Position numbers and translations under genes: made by a program | Part shown: one piece after another, positions 1 through 5,303 of the stretch | Layout: every line of letters starts with the position of its first letter | Position numbering within the stretch: the stretch's first letter is position 1 | Assembly (NCBI GenBank): GCA_003168315.1 | Contig: PMSP01000332.1 | Coordinates: forward strand, 2,813 to 8,115 | Direction: 5' to 3' | From: Opitutaceae bacterium | GTDB lineage: Bacteria; Verrucomicrobiota; Verrucomicrobiia; Opitutales; Opitutaceae | DNA length: 5,303 bases | Notes under the pieces: model-generated | The model's database searches: none | What the model saw: the letters and a program-made list of their open reading frames with translations, nothing else | What the model was told of the DNA's origin: nothing

Positions 1-900
1 TGCTTCGCGGCGATCGCGTGCCTCGCGGCCTTCTATTATTGGCACCGGCTTCCCTACCGCCGCCTCCCCCGCGACAACAGCAAGCCGTCGTCCATGTTGG
101 GGCCGGGGGGCCACCCCCTCCTGCGCCCGACGTTCGCGGACCTGCCATATGCCGACAGGTCCCCCTTCGAGAGGCTCGACCTGTACCTCCCGGCGCCTTC
201 CAAGAGGATGGCGCCGCTCGTCATCTGGATCCACGGAGGCGCCTTCACCGAGGGCGACAAGACCTCGATGCCGCGGAGTGACTTCGGGCCCCCGCACCAC
301 GACGGCACCTACCAGGTGCAGGTCCCCGACGTCGGCCTGCTTACGGGCAATGGGTATGCGGTTGCGAGCCTCAACTACCGCCTCGGGTTCATCATGCCCA
401 TGGCGGCCGTGCCGGCAATCAGCGACGGCAAGGCGGCAGTCCGGTTCCTGCGGGCAAACGCCGCCAAGTACAGCCTGGATCCCGGCAAGTTCGCGGCCTG
501 GGGAAATTCCGCGGGAGGCTTCATGGCGGCCATGCTCGGGGTCACGGGGGACCAGCCCAGCCCCTTCGACGACCCGGCCCTGGGTAACAGCGACGTTTCC
601 AGCGCCGTGCAGGCGGTCGTCATCTGGTTCGGGGCCGCGAACCACCTGGGCCGCGACGTGCTGAGCATCCCCCGGTACCTGCCGACGGCCAAGGTCCTGC
701 CGCCCTTCCTGATGGCGAACGGCGATGCCGACGACGTGGTCTCCGCGGAAAACGCGAGGAAGCTCAATGCCGACCTGCTGGCGGCCGGCGCAAAGTCGAC
801 GCTCACGATCCTGCCCGGGGCAGGCCACGAGGATCCCGCCTTCATGGCGACACAGATGGGCCCGACCTTCATCTTCCTGGACCGCGCCCTCGGGCGCTGA
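1..900 (+). CDS. Alpha/beta hydrolase, BD-FAE/carboxylesterase-like (5' end cut by window edge)
   Basis: This is a serine hydrolase, probably an esterase acting on a carboxylic ester. Numbering is from the ATG at position 94. The oxyanion-hole motif HGGAF is at residues 47-51, the nucleophile elbow GNSAG at 137-141 (Ser139, codon 508-510), the acid loop NGDADD at 209-214 (probable Asp213), and the catalytic His in GAGHED at His245. The stretch RFLRANAAKYSLDP just before the elbow is typical of BD-FAE and lipase-like hydrolases. The frame stays open to base 1 and codes there for a hydrophobic run (CFAAIACLAAFYYW) followed by a basic stretch, as in a signal peptide or anchor. No ATG, GTG or TTG lies in frame between 1 and 94, and no Shine-Dalgarno precedes the ATG at 94. 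I therefore infer that the start lies outside the window and the product is exported or anchored. The segment between the oxyanion motif and NYRLG is longer than usual and may shape the substrate pocket. The substrate cannot be told from sequence. Confidence 0.88.
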   Translation, partial: CFAAIACLAAFYYWHRLPYRRLPRDNSKPSSMLGPGGHPLLRPTFADLPYADRSPFERLDLYLPAPSKRMAPLVIWIHGGAFTEGDKTSMPRSDFGPPHHDGTYQVQVPDVGLLTGNGYAVASLNYRLGFIMPMAAVPAISDGKAAVRFLRANAAKYSLDPGKFAAWGNSAGGFMAAMLGVTGDQPSPFDDPALGNSDVSSAVQAVVIWFGAANHLGRDVLSIPRYLPTAKVLPPFLMANGDADDVVSAENARKLNADLLAAGAKSTLTILPGAGHEDPAFMATQMGPTFIFLDRALGR

Positions 901-910
901 GCGCGAAGGG

Positions 911-930
911 CCGGCCGGCAGGCCGGTTCT
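911..930 (+). terminator. Possible weak terminator hairpin of the hydrolase gene
   Basis: A perfect 6-bp stem (CCGGCC at 911-916, GGCCGG at 921-926) with a 4-base loop begins 11 bases after the hydrolase stop codon. It is followed by TTCTC, which is only a poor U-tract. It could help end plus-strand transcription or protect the 3' end. GC-rich DNA makes such stems by chance, so confidence is low. Confidence 0.28.
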
Positions 931-943
931 CGCCCGGCTGGAC

Positions 944-977
944 AAAAAGGCCCGGGAAGCTTGCGCCACCCGGGCCT
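944..977 (-). terminator. Rho-independent terminator for the minus-strand gene block
   Basis: Read on the minus strand, AGGCCCGGG pairs perfectly over 9 bp with CCCGGGCCT across a 12-base loop, and TTTTT follows at once (plus-strand A-run 944-948). A strong GC stem plus a U-tract is the classic intrinsic terminator. It lies about 60 bases beyond the stop of the lipoprotein gene, in the right orientation to end its transcript. On the plus strand the same stem is followed by TGCTCT, so it is not expected to work well for the hydrolase gene. Confidence 0.78.
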
Positions 978-983
978 GCTCTC

Positions 984-1018
984 GGCCGCGTTTAAGCTGC
1001 ACGTGATGCAGCGCGGCC
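984..1018. repeat. Compound inverted repeat in the convergent 3' region
   Basis: Outer arms GGCCGCG (984-990) and CGCGGCC (1012-1018) pair over 7 bp. Inside them GCTGCA (996-1001) can pair with TGCAGC (1007-1012) around a CGTGA loop, with TTTAA bulged out on one side; the two stems compete for base 1012. No U-tract follows on either strand, so it is not a standard terminator. It would lie in the 3' untranslated part of the lipoprotein mRNA, just before the terminator at 944-977, and may act in 3'-end stability. Function is not known. Confidence 0.45.
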
Positions 1019-1039
1019 AAAACTGGTTTTCGCCTGAGG

Positions 1040-1324
1040 CTACTGGGTCGGCGTGGGCGTCGGCTGCGTTGTCACCTGCGAGTTCGTGTTCGGCTGGGTG
1101 TCCTGCGTGATCGTGCTCGTCCCCGTGTTCATGGTGCCCGTGCCGGTATTGGCCATGCTGGTCGGGGTCGGGGTGGGCATCACGCTTGTCGGAGTCGGGG
1201 TGGGCATGGCGTTTGCCGCATTGGTCGACGTCGTGGAATCGTCCTTGGCCTTGCAGCCGGCAAGGGGAAGGCAGGCGACGCCGAGAAGGAGGATTCCGGC
1301 GCGGAGGGATAAAGTGAGGTTCAT
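1040..1324 (-). CDS. Small Thr/Pro-rich lipoprotein, function unknown
   Basis: The 94-residue product begins with a lipoprotein signal peptide: short n-region with Arg8, hydrophobic core around residues 9-20, and lipobox LAGC ending at Cys24. Cys24 should be lipidated and become the mature N-terminus. The mature 71 residues form no visible fold. About one third are Thr, with Pro, Ser, Asn and Gln, including the repeated unit MPTPTPTS(V/M) and a closing PTPTPTQ. This suggests a flexible, extended tail at the cell envelope, possibly glycosylated; that is inference. The ATG at 1324 is chosen because it puts the signal peptide at the N-terminus. An AGGAAA sequence lies upstream (1342-1347), but its 17-base gap is long for a Shine-Dalgarno. 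The frame stays open upstream to about 1618, but that part is basic, low in hydrophobics and overlaps the GNAT gene. I recognise no named family. Confidence 0.75.
   Translation of the reverse strand: MNLTLSLRAGILLLGVACLPLAGCKAKDDSTTSTNAANAMPTPTPTSVMPTPTPTSMANTGTGTMNTGTSTITQDTQPNTNSQVTTQPTPTPTQ
1154..1207 (-). repeat. 27-bp in-frame tandem duplication inside the lipoprotein gene
   Basis: Units 1154-1180 and 1181-1207 are each 27 bp and differ at three positions by eye. They code for nine-residue units MPTPTPTSM and MPTPTPTSV. Because the unit is a whole number of codons, gain or loss of copies would change tail length without breaking the frame. Confidence 0.85.
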
Positions 1325-1508
1325 GGGATCGGGGGGTTTTGTTTCCTGGGGATGATGCTCTGTCATAGTCAGAGCCCCCGGGCGCCGGTTCCCGGTTTTG
1401 CGCCGATTCACACCGGAAACCCCCTCCCGAGCGAAAGGAAGCGGCGGTTCCCAGGCAGACTGCCCCGGGCGGGACGCGCGACGTCTGCGCCGCCCAGTCA
1501 GGTGAACC
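1325..1508. other. Intergenic region upstream of the lipoprotein gene
   Basis: This 184-bp spacer separates the GNAT stop from the lipoprotein start. It should hold the lipoprotein's ribosome-binding region and perhaps its promoter, but I find no convincing -35/-10 pair. It contains an inverted pair GCAGAC (1455-1460) and GTCTGC (1483-1488) around a GC-rich centre, without a U-tract on the minus strand. A G6T4 run (1331-1340) lies just upstream of the lipoprotein ATG. No gene is supported here. Confidence 0.5.
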
Positions 1509-2033
1509 CTATGTCGGCGTTCGCCCCTCCAGGGCGCACTCGAAGAAGCAGGCCCCGGCGACCGGGTTTGGACGGTAGGGGGGAATGGCGCGGAATCCGA
1601 AGTCGAGGTAGAGCGCAATGGCCGCCGTCATCGTCGACAGCGTGTCCAGCCGTATCCTGCGGTAGCCCAGGTCCCTGGCGGCCCCCATCGCGGCCCGCAT
1701 GAGGGCGCGGCCAATGCCGGATTTCCTCCCCTGCGGGCGCACGTAGAGCCGCTTCAGCTCGCAGGTGTCCCCGGACAACGGCCTGAGCGCGATGCAGCCG
1801 ATTGCGTCCCCGCCAATCGTGGCGAGGAAGAGGCGGCCGCGGTCGGAGCCATATTCACCGGGGAAGCCCGCAATCTCCTCGTCGAATCCCTGGAAGGCCA
1901 GGTCGATCCCCAGGGTGCCGGCATACTCGACGATCAGGTCCCTGGCCCTCGCGACGTCGGCCTCGGTCGTCGGCTGCACGATGCCGAGGGGCTGGGCGTC
2001 CTCAGAACAGGGGGGCGTTGTTCGCCGGATCAT
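1509..2033 (-). CDS. GNAT-family N-acetyltransferase
   Basis: The 174-residue product should transfer an acetyl group from acetyl-CoA to an amine. The GNAT core is clear. Beta-strand 4 and motif A run over residues 92-111 (ELKRLYVRP then GRKSGIGRAL), with the pyrophosphate-binding R-x-x-G-x-G at 103-108. Motif B is YLDFGF at 142-147. The ending IPPYRPNPVAGACFFE is common in a broad set of small soluble GNAT enzymes whose substrates are mostly unknown. Length fits a single-domain member. The ATG at 2031-2033 is the first ATG; a TTG lies directly before it and a GTG at codon 19 is a possible later start. No good Shine-Dalgarno precedes the ATG, but the gene overlaps the end of the upstream TIR-TPR gene by 32 bp, so translation is probably coupled to it. 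The substrate may be a small molecule or a protein; the sequence does not say. Confidence 0.88.
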   Translation of the reverse strand: MIRRTTPPCSEDAQPLGIVQPTTEADVARARDLIVEYAGTLGIDLAFQGFDEEIAGFPGEYGSDRGRLFLATIGGDAIGCIALRPLSGDTCELKRLYVRPQGRKSGIGRALMRAAMGAARDLGYRRIRLDTLSTMTAAIALYLDFGFRAIPPYRPNPVAGACFFECALEGRTPT

Positions 2034-4308
2034 CAAGGAGGGCCTGAAAGCGCGGATCCCCGTGAAGCGAGGTCACGGCATCCCGCTTCAATTCATAGAC
2101 GTTCAGGAATTCGGCGGCCCCCGGGGTGCGAAGCAGGCGGGCATACTCCGCAAGCGCCCGTTCCTTGTTGCCCGTGTTGTCATAGACCCTGGCGCGAAGG
2201 CACTCGTAGATGGGGGCGTCCAGGGCGTCGAGCGACGCCGGAACGAGCTCGACCGCGCGCTCCGCCGCGTGCACGGCTTCCTCCGGGTGTCCTTCCGTCA
2301 TTTCCGCCATCGCCTCAAATATCCACAGGCGGGGGTTCTTTGGCTCCCTTTCGAGGCGCTTTGGCATGTCCTCCGGAATATGGCCCAGCCGGGTGAGCGC
2401 ACCGGCCTGATCATGAGCCAGGAACAGGGTATTTGCGGCCAATATGTCAGCCTCCCAGGGCTCGAAGTCACTCTCCTTGTAATAGGGCTGGAGACGCTGC
2501 AGGCGAATGAGCTCATGAATGTCGCCGCTGGCATCGGCCCAGGAGCTGCGCGTATTTATGCCCTCGGGGGACCCGGACTCCTCCGGGGTGAGGTGGGCAA
2601 AGAAATCATCCACCTCCCGGGTCGAGCCGGTTGCATGGAAGGAGACCATGGCCAGGTCGTAGCCCAACGTGAATTTTTCCGGCTTGAGCGCGACCATCTT
2701 CCGCCAGGCGGCCGCGAGCTCATCGTAGCGCCTGGCATCGACGAGGCTTGAGATCAGGTTGGCCAGGTATGACGGGTTGGCCACGTCGAGCTCCGTGGCG
2801 TGCTTCAGGTTGGCGAGCGACTCGAGCCACTTGCCCTGGCGGCGCTGGATGAGCCCCAGGGAATTGAAGAGGCCCGCGTCGTTGGGCCTCTGGCTGGCCA
2901 GGCGCTGGTATTGCTCATTGGCCCGCTCGTAGTCGCGGTATCCATAGTAGTAGTACGTGCCCAGGCTGCTGATGACGTCGGGATCCTCGGGTGCCAGCTG
3001 CAGCGCCTGGTCCATGGCGGCCTTTGCCTTTGTCACCAGGTCATCCACGCCCACGTGGTAGTTGAAGGCGGTGAAGGCGTAGGAATCCGCCAACTCACCC
3101 CACGCCCTGGCAAAGGAGGGGTCCAGGGTGATGGCCTTCTTCAGCAGCCCCTCCCGCTCGTCCCGGTCCGCGTCGTCCTCGAGCCCGCGGGCCCTGAGAT
3201 ACAGGTCATAGGCCTCGGTGTTCTCCGTGGGCCGCCGGTCGATCATGGCCTTTTCCTCGGGCGACAGGGCCGCCTTGAGCTCGTTCGCTATCGCCTGGGC
3301 GAGTTCGGACTGGATCGCAAAGATGTCCGTCAGGTCGCGGTCATAGGCCTTGGCCCAGACGTGCTCGTCCGTGGAGGCATGGATCAACTGGCCGGTCACG
3401 CGCACCTTGTTGCCCGAGCGGCGGACGCTCCCCTCGAGGATGTACGCGACCCCGAGCTCGGAGGCGATCTGCCCGATGGATTTCGTCGTTTCGCGGTACT
3501 GCAGGACGGAGGTCCGCGAGACGACGCGAAGCTCGTGGACCAGGGCGAGGCTCGTCAGGATGTCCTCCTGGATGCCGTCGGTGAAGAACTGGTTGTCCTT
3601 GTCGTCGCTCATGTTCGCAAACGGGAGCACCGCGATCGACTTTTCGTTCGCCTTCGGCGCCGGCGCGCTCGCGGGGGCCGCGGCCTTCACCTCAACCGGC
3701 GCAGGCGCGTTCCTGCGGGAGACCACGAGGAAGCAGGCGGCGGCAATCGCCACGCCCGCCACCGCTCCCCATGCCCATCCCGGCATCCCCCTCCTCTGGA
3801 AGGACCCGGTTGCCCTTCCCGGCAGGGGGGCGCGCGAACCCCCGGCTCCCTCGGCGGGAGCCGCCGGCTCGTCGACCAGGCGCTTCGTCCGTTCGACGAA
3901 CTGGGGCGTTGGGACCCCGCCGGCCAGCCGCGTCCACTGCACGCGCATGAATTCCTCGGGCACGAGCGCCCTGGCCTCCAGGGTCTGGTCGATGACGACC
4001 GGTATCAGGAAGGGTATTCCTGCCGCCATGTCGTGGGTTCGCTCGATCGCGAGCTTCCACTCGCGCCGGAAATACCCCTCGCCCCTGGTCTGGGTCGTCG
4101 CGGAGACAATCGCGACGAATAGGGCGCACTCGCGGATCTGCCTCCTGATGTTGGCATCCCAGGCATCCCCGCCGCGGAGCTCGTTCTGGTCGAACCAGAC
4201 CTCGATGCCGAAGCCGCGCAAGGCATCGGCAATGCGCCGGGCCGCGTCGGTATCCTCCCGGGCATAGCTCAGGAATACGCCGCCGCGCTGGGTTGGAAAT
4301 TCAGACAT
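2002..4308 (-). CDS. TIR domain / transmembrane / FlgO-TolB-like / TPR protein
   Basis: This 768-residue protein has four parts. Residues 9-107 are a TIR domain: box 1 VFLSYARED (11-19), box 2 EVWFDQNELRGGD (36-48), and helix YFRREWKLA (79-87), whose Glu83 sits where TIR NADases keep their catalytic Glu. Residues 141-175 are a linker. Residues 179-196 are one hydrophobic transmembrane helix, followed by an Ala/Pro-rich linker to 221. Residues 222-347 match the FlgO/TolB-N-like module (SIAVLPFANMS, FFTDGIQEDILTSL, YILEGSVRRSGNKVRVTGQL) often placed between a cytoplasmic signalling domain and TPRs. Residues from about 363 to the end carry TPRs, clearest at 443-476, 477-510, 511-544, 657-692 and 695-728, closing with DPRFQALLDDP. 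The likely arrangement is TIR in the cytoplasm and the TPR part in the periplasm, but Arg flanks both sides of the helix, so topology is inferred. It may be a membrane sensor, possibly with NAD hydrolysis. The ATG is preceded by GGGAG four bases upstream. The downstream GNAT gene overlaps its end. Confidence 0.92.
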   Translation of the reverse strand: MSEFPTQRGGVFLSYAREDTDAARRIADALRGFGIEVWFDQNELRGGDAWDANIRRQIRECALFVAIVSATTQTRGEGYFRREWKLAIERTHDMAAGIPFLIPVVIDQTLEARALVPEEFMRVQWTRLAGGVPTPQFVERTKRLVDEPAAPAEGAGGSRAPLPGRATGSFQRRGMPGWAWGAVAGVAIAAACFLVVSRRNAPAPVEVKAAAPASAPAPKANEKSIAVLPFANMSDDKDNQFFTDGIQEDILTSLALVHELRVVSRTSVLQYRETTKSIGQIASELGVAYILEGSVRRSGNKVRVTGQLIHASTDEHVWAKAYDRDLTDIFAIQSELAQAIANELKAALSPEEKAMIDRRPTENTEAYDLYLRARGLEDDADRDEREGLLKKAITLDPSFARAWGELADSYAFTAFNYHVGVDDLVTKAKAAMDQALQLAPEDPDVISSLGTYYYYGYRDYERANEQYQRLASQRPNDAGLFNSLGLIQRRQGKWLESLANLKHATELDVANPSYLANLISSLVDARRYDELAAAWRKMVALKPEKFTLGYDLAMVSFHATGSTREVDDFFAHLTPEESGSPEGINTRSSWADASGDIHELIRLQRLQPYYKESDFEPWEADILAANTLFLAHDQAGALTRLGHIPEDMPKRLEREPKNPRLWIFEAMAEMTEGHPEEAVHAAERAVELVPASLDALDAPIYECLRARVYDNTGNKERALAEYARLLRTPGAAEFLNVYELKRDAVTSLHGDPRFQALLDDPANNAPLF

Positions 4309-4312
4309 AAGG

Positions 4313-4317
4313 CTCCC
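4313..4317 (-). promoter_or_regulatory. Ribosome-binding site of the TIR-TPR gene
   Basis: On the minus strand GGGAG lies four bases before the ATG at 4308. The gap is a little short but the motif supports this start, which also places the TIR box 1 eleven residues into the protein, as expected. Confidence 0.5.
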
Positions 4318-4335
4318 GCTATATGATGCTTACCG

Positions 4336-4393
4336 CGATTCCTTGCCAGTCCAAACCTGACCCGGGTGCGGATTCCGCATCCTGTCGGATTCC
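4336..4393. promoter_or_regulatory. Spaced ATTCC repeats and palindrome upstream of the TIR-TPR gene
   Basis: The 96-bp gap between the SDR stop and the TIR-TPR start carries CGGATTCC twice (4369-4376 and 4386-4393), exactly 17 bp apart, and a related GCGATTCC at 4335-4342, 34 bp (two times 17) from the middle copy. The middle copy is part of a palindrome TGCGGA-T-TCCGCA (4367-4379). These could be operator sites for the TIR-TPR gene. A weak promoter-like pair on the minus strand (CTGGCA, 17-base gap, TCATAT) ends about 15 bases before the ATG. No terminator for the SDR gene is visible here. All regulatory meaning is inference. Confidence 0.25.
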
Positions 4394-4404
4394 ATAGCAC
4401 TGAT

Positions 4405-5193
4405 TCACACGCAGGAGCGCAGCACGCCGCCGTCCACCCTCAGGGCTGCGCCATTGGTGGCCGATGACAGCACACTGCTGACGTAGACAACCAGGTTGGC
4501 CACCTCCTCCGTGGTGGCAAAGCGCTTGAGCAGCGAGCTGGGCCGTATGCTCGCAAAAAATTCCCTTTCGAATTCAGCGAACGGCTTGCCGCCGCCGAGC
4601 TGGTTCACGAAATCCTCGACGCCGTCGGAGCGCGTCGGGCCCGGAAGAACCGCATTGACCGTGACGCCGGTGCCCGAGCAGGTCTCGGCGAGGCCGCGGG
4701 AAACGGCGAGCTGGGCCGTCTTCGTCATCCCATAGTGGATCATCTCCGCGGGAATCTGGACCGCCGACTCGCTGCTGATGAATATGATGCGGCCCCAGTT
4801 CCTCAGCTTCATGCCCGGCAGATAGGAGCGGCTCAGCCTCACGCCGCTCAGCACGTTCACGTCGAAGAACCGCCTCCAGTCCTCGTCGGGGATCTCTTCG
4901 AACGGCTTCGGCTCGAAGATCCCTAGGTTGTTGACCAGGATGTCCACCGCAGGAACAAGCCTGACCAGGCCCTCCACGATGGCGGCGTCCGCGAGGTCGC
5001 CGGCGAAGCCCCGAATATTGGCCTTGGGCGCAGCCTTGCGGATGTTTTCCAACGCTGTGTCCACGGAGGCCTGGGAGCGCCCATTGACTATCACCTCAGC
5101 CCCCTCCCTCGCCAGGCCGGTCGCGATGGCGAGGCCGATGCCCTTGGTGGAGCCCGAGACCAGGGCCAGTTTTCCTGCCAATTGTAGATTCAT
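4405..5193 (-). CDS. SDR-family oxidoreductase (classical type, probably NADP-dependent)
   Basis: The 262-residue product is a complete classical short-chain dehydrogenase/reductase, a soluble NAD(P)-dependent enzyme acting on an alcohol or ketone. The Rossmann cofactor motif SGSTKGIG is at residues 13-20. NGRS at 37-40 follows beta-strand 2, and Arg39 suggests NADP preference. GDLAD (65-69, Asp66) should contact adenine. The structural motif is NNLG at 88-91. The catalytic set is Asn113, Ser141, Tyr154 and Lys158 (YGMTK at 154-158). PGPT at 185-188 and the final VDGG are also typical. It resembles FabG-like and 3-oxoacyl-ACP-reductase-type proteins, but a role in fatty-acid synthesis is not supported because no acyl-carrier or fab neighbours are seen. 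The ATG at 5193 is chosen since MNLQLAGKLALVSGS is the normal N-terminus; the frame runs on to a TTG at 5262 but that part has no SDR character. No strong Shine-Dalgarno is visible. It lies 96 bp before the TIR-TPR gene on the same strand. Confidence 0.92.
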   Translation of the reverse strand: MNLQLAGKLALVSGSTKGIGLAIATGLAREGAEVIVNGRSQASVDTALENIRKAAPKANIRGFAGDLADAAIVEGLVRLVPAVDILVNNLGIFEPKPFEEIPDEDWRRFFDVNVLSGVRLSRSYLPGMKLRNWGRIIFISSESAVQIPAEMIHYGMTKTAQLAVSRGLAETCSGTGVTVNAVLPGPTRSDGVEDFVNQLGGGKPFAEFEREFFASIRPSSLLKRFATTEEVANLVVYVSSVLSSATNGAALRVDGGVLRSCV

Positions 5194-5303
5194 GACCTGC
5201 AACAGACGCGCCAAAGGGCCAACGTCAAACGGGTATGACTTGGCGGGCGGCGCCCGGACCAACCCAGCTCGATGGATGAAGCGTCACTTGGAACGATTCA
5301 TAG
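5194..5303. other. Upstream region of the SDR gene, right window edge
   Basis: These 110 bases should hold the leader of the SDR gene. A TTGACG on the minus strand (5223-5228) resembles a -35 box, but no fitting -10 follows at 16-18 bases. On the plus strand two ATGs near 5272 and 5276 open frames that run into the edge; they lack a Shine-Dalgarno and are too short to judge. No gene is supported. Confidence 0.4.

Noticed and set aside
1455..1488. Inverted repeat GCAGAC/GTCTGC downstream of the GNAT gene as a terminator.
   Set aside because: The stem is short with a long GC-rich loop and no U-tract on the minus strand; in such GC-rich DNA it may be chance.
1325..1618. N-terminal extension of the lipoprotein frame up to position 1618.
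   Set aside because: It overlaps the end of the GNAT gene, is full of Arg and Pro without any fold, and would bury the signal peptide in the middle of the protein. An in-frame ATG at 1366 would also put 14 polar residues before it.
2800..4122. A 440-residue plus-strand open frame opposite the TIR-TPR gene, and a similar 328-residue frame at 1765-2751.
   Set aside because: Both are antisense to well-supported genes, start at non-ATG codons, show no domain, and are rich in Arg, Gly, Pro and Leu as expected from the opposite strand of GC-rich coding DNA.
2002..4308. Assigning the TIR-TPR locus to Thoeris, CBASS or another known defence system.
   Set aside because: No ThsA-like NADase partner, cyclase of the CD-NTase type, STING-like sensor, nuclease or mobile element is present in the window; only the TIR domain is shared.
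4921..4932. NNLG in the SDR in place of the usual NNAG motif, as a sign of altered function.
   Set aside because: NNLG is a known variant among active SDRs, and all four catalytic residues are present.
5194..5262. Extension of the SDR protein to a TTG at 5262.
   Set aside because: The added 23 residues have no SDR features, and the ATG at 5193 gives the standard N-terminus about 12 residues before the cofactor motif.
5272..5303. Possible start of a divergent plus-strand gene (ATG at 5272 or 5276) running into the right edge.
   Set aside because: Only about ten codons are visible and no Shine-Dalgarno precedes either ATG, so it cannot be told from chance.

Overview
The window is GC-rich, densely coding bacterial DNA. 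It holds one plus-strand gene cut by the left edge, followed by four minus-strand genes that converge on it. No rRNA, tRNA, CRISPR array, insertion sequence or phage gene is visible. The most telling gene encodes a TIR domain, one transmembrane helix, a FlgO/TolB-N-like module and TPR repeats. From memory of the family, this arrangement is frequent in Verrucomicrobiota (Opitutaceae-like) and some Gammaproteobacteria (Xanthomonadales/Steroidobacter-like). A Verrucomicrobiota source is my best guess, but the sequence alone does not settle it.

Layout. (1) Positions 1-900, plus strand: an alpha/beta hydrolase of the BD-FAE/carboxylesterase type, open at the left edge and probably exported or membrane-anchored. 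(2) Positions 901-1039: a convergent intergenic region with three hairpins. The hairpin at 944-977 is a convincing intrinsic terminator for the minus strand. (3) Positions 1040-1324, minus: a small lipoprotein whose mature part is a Thr/Pro-rich low-complexity tail containing a 27-bp in-frame tandem duplication. (4) Positions 1509-2033, minus: a GNAT N-acetyltransferase whose start overlaps the 3' end of the next gene. (5) Positions 2002-4308, minus: the 768-residue TIR-TM-FlgO/TolB-like-TPR protein. (6) Positions 4309-4404: a 96-bp spacer with regularly spaced ATTCC repeats and a short palindrome. (7) Positions 4405-5193, minus: a complete SDR-family oxidoreductase. (8) Positions 5194-5303: upstream DNA of the SDR gene, with no supported gene.

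How the genes fit together. The TIR-TPR gene and the GNAT gene overlap by about 32 bp and are very probably co-transcribed and translationally coupled. The SDR gene lies 96 bp upstream on the same strand and could be in the same transcript, but the spacer could also hold a separate promoter. The lipoprotein gene comes last on this strand, 184 bp after the GNAT gene, and the terminator at 944-977 closes the block. No pathway clearly links the hydrolase, lipoprotein, acetyltransferase and dehydrogenase. The TIR-TPR protein is the only candidate for a signalling or defence role, and it has no recognisable defence partner in this window.
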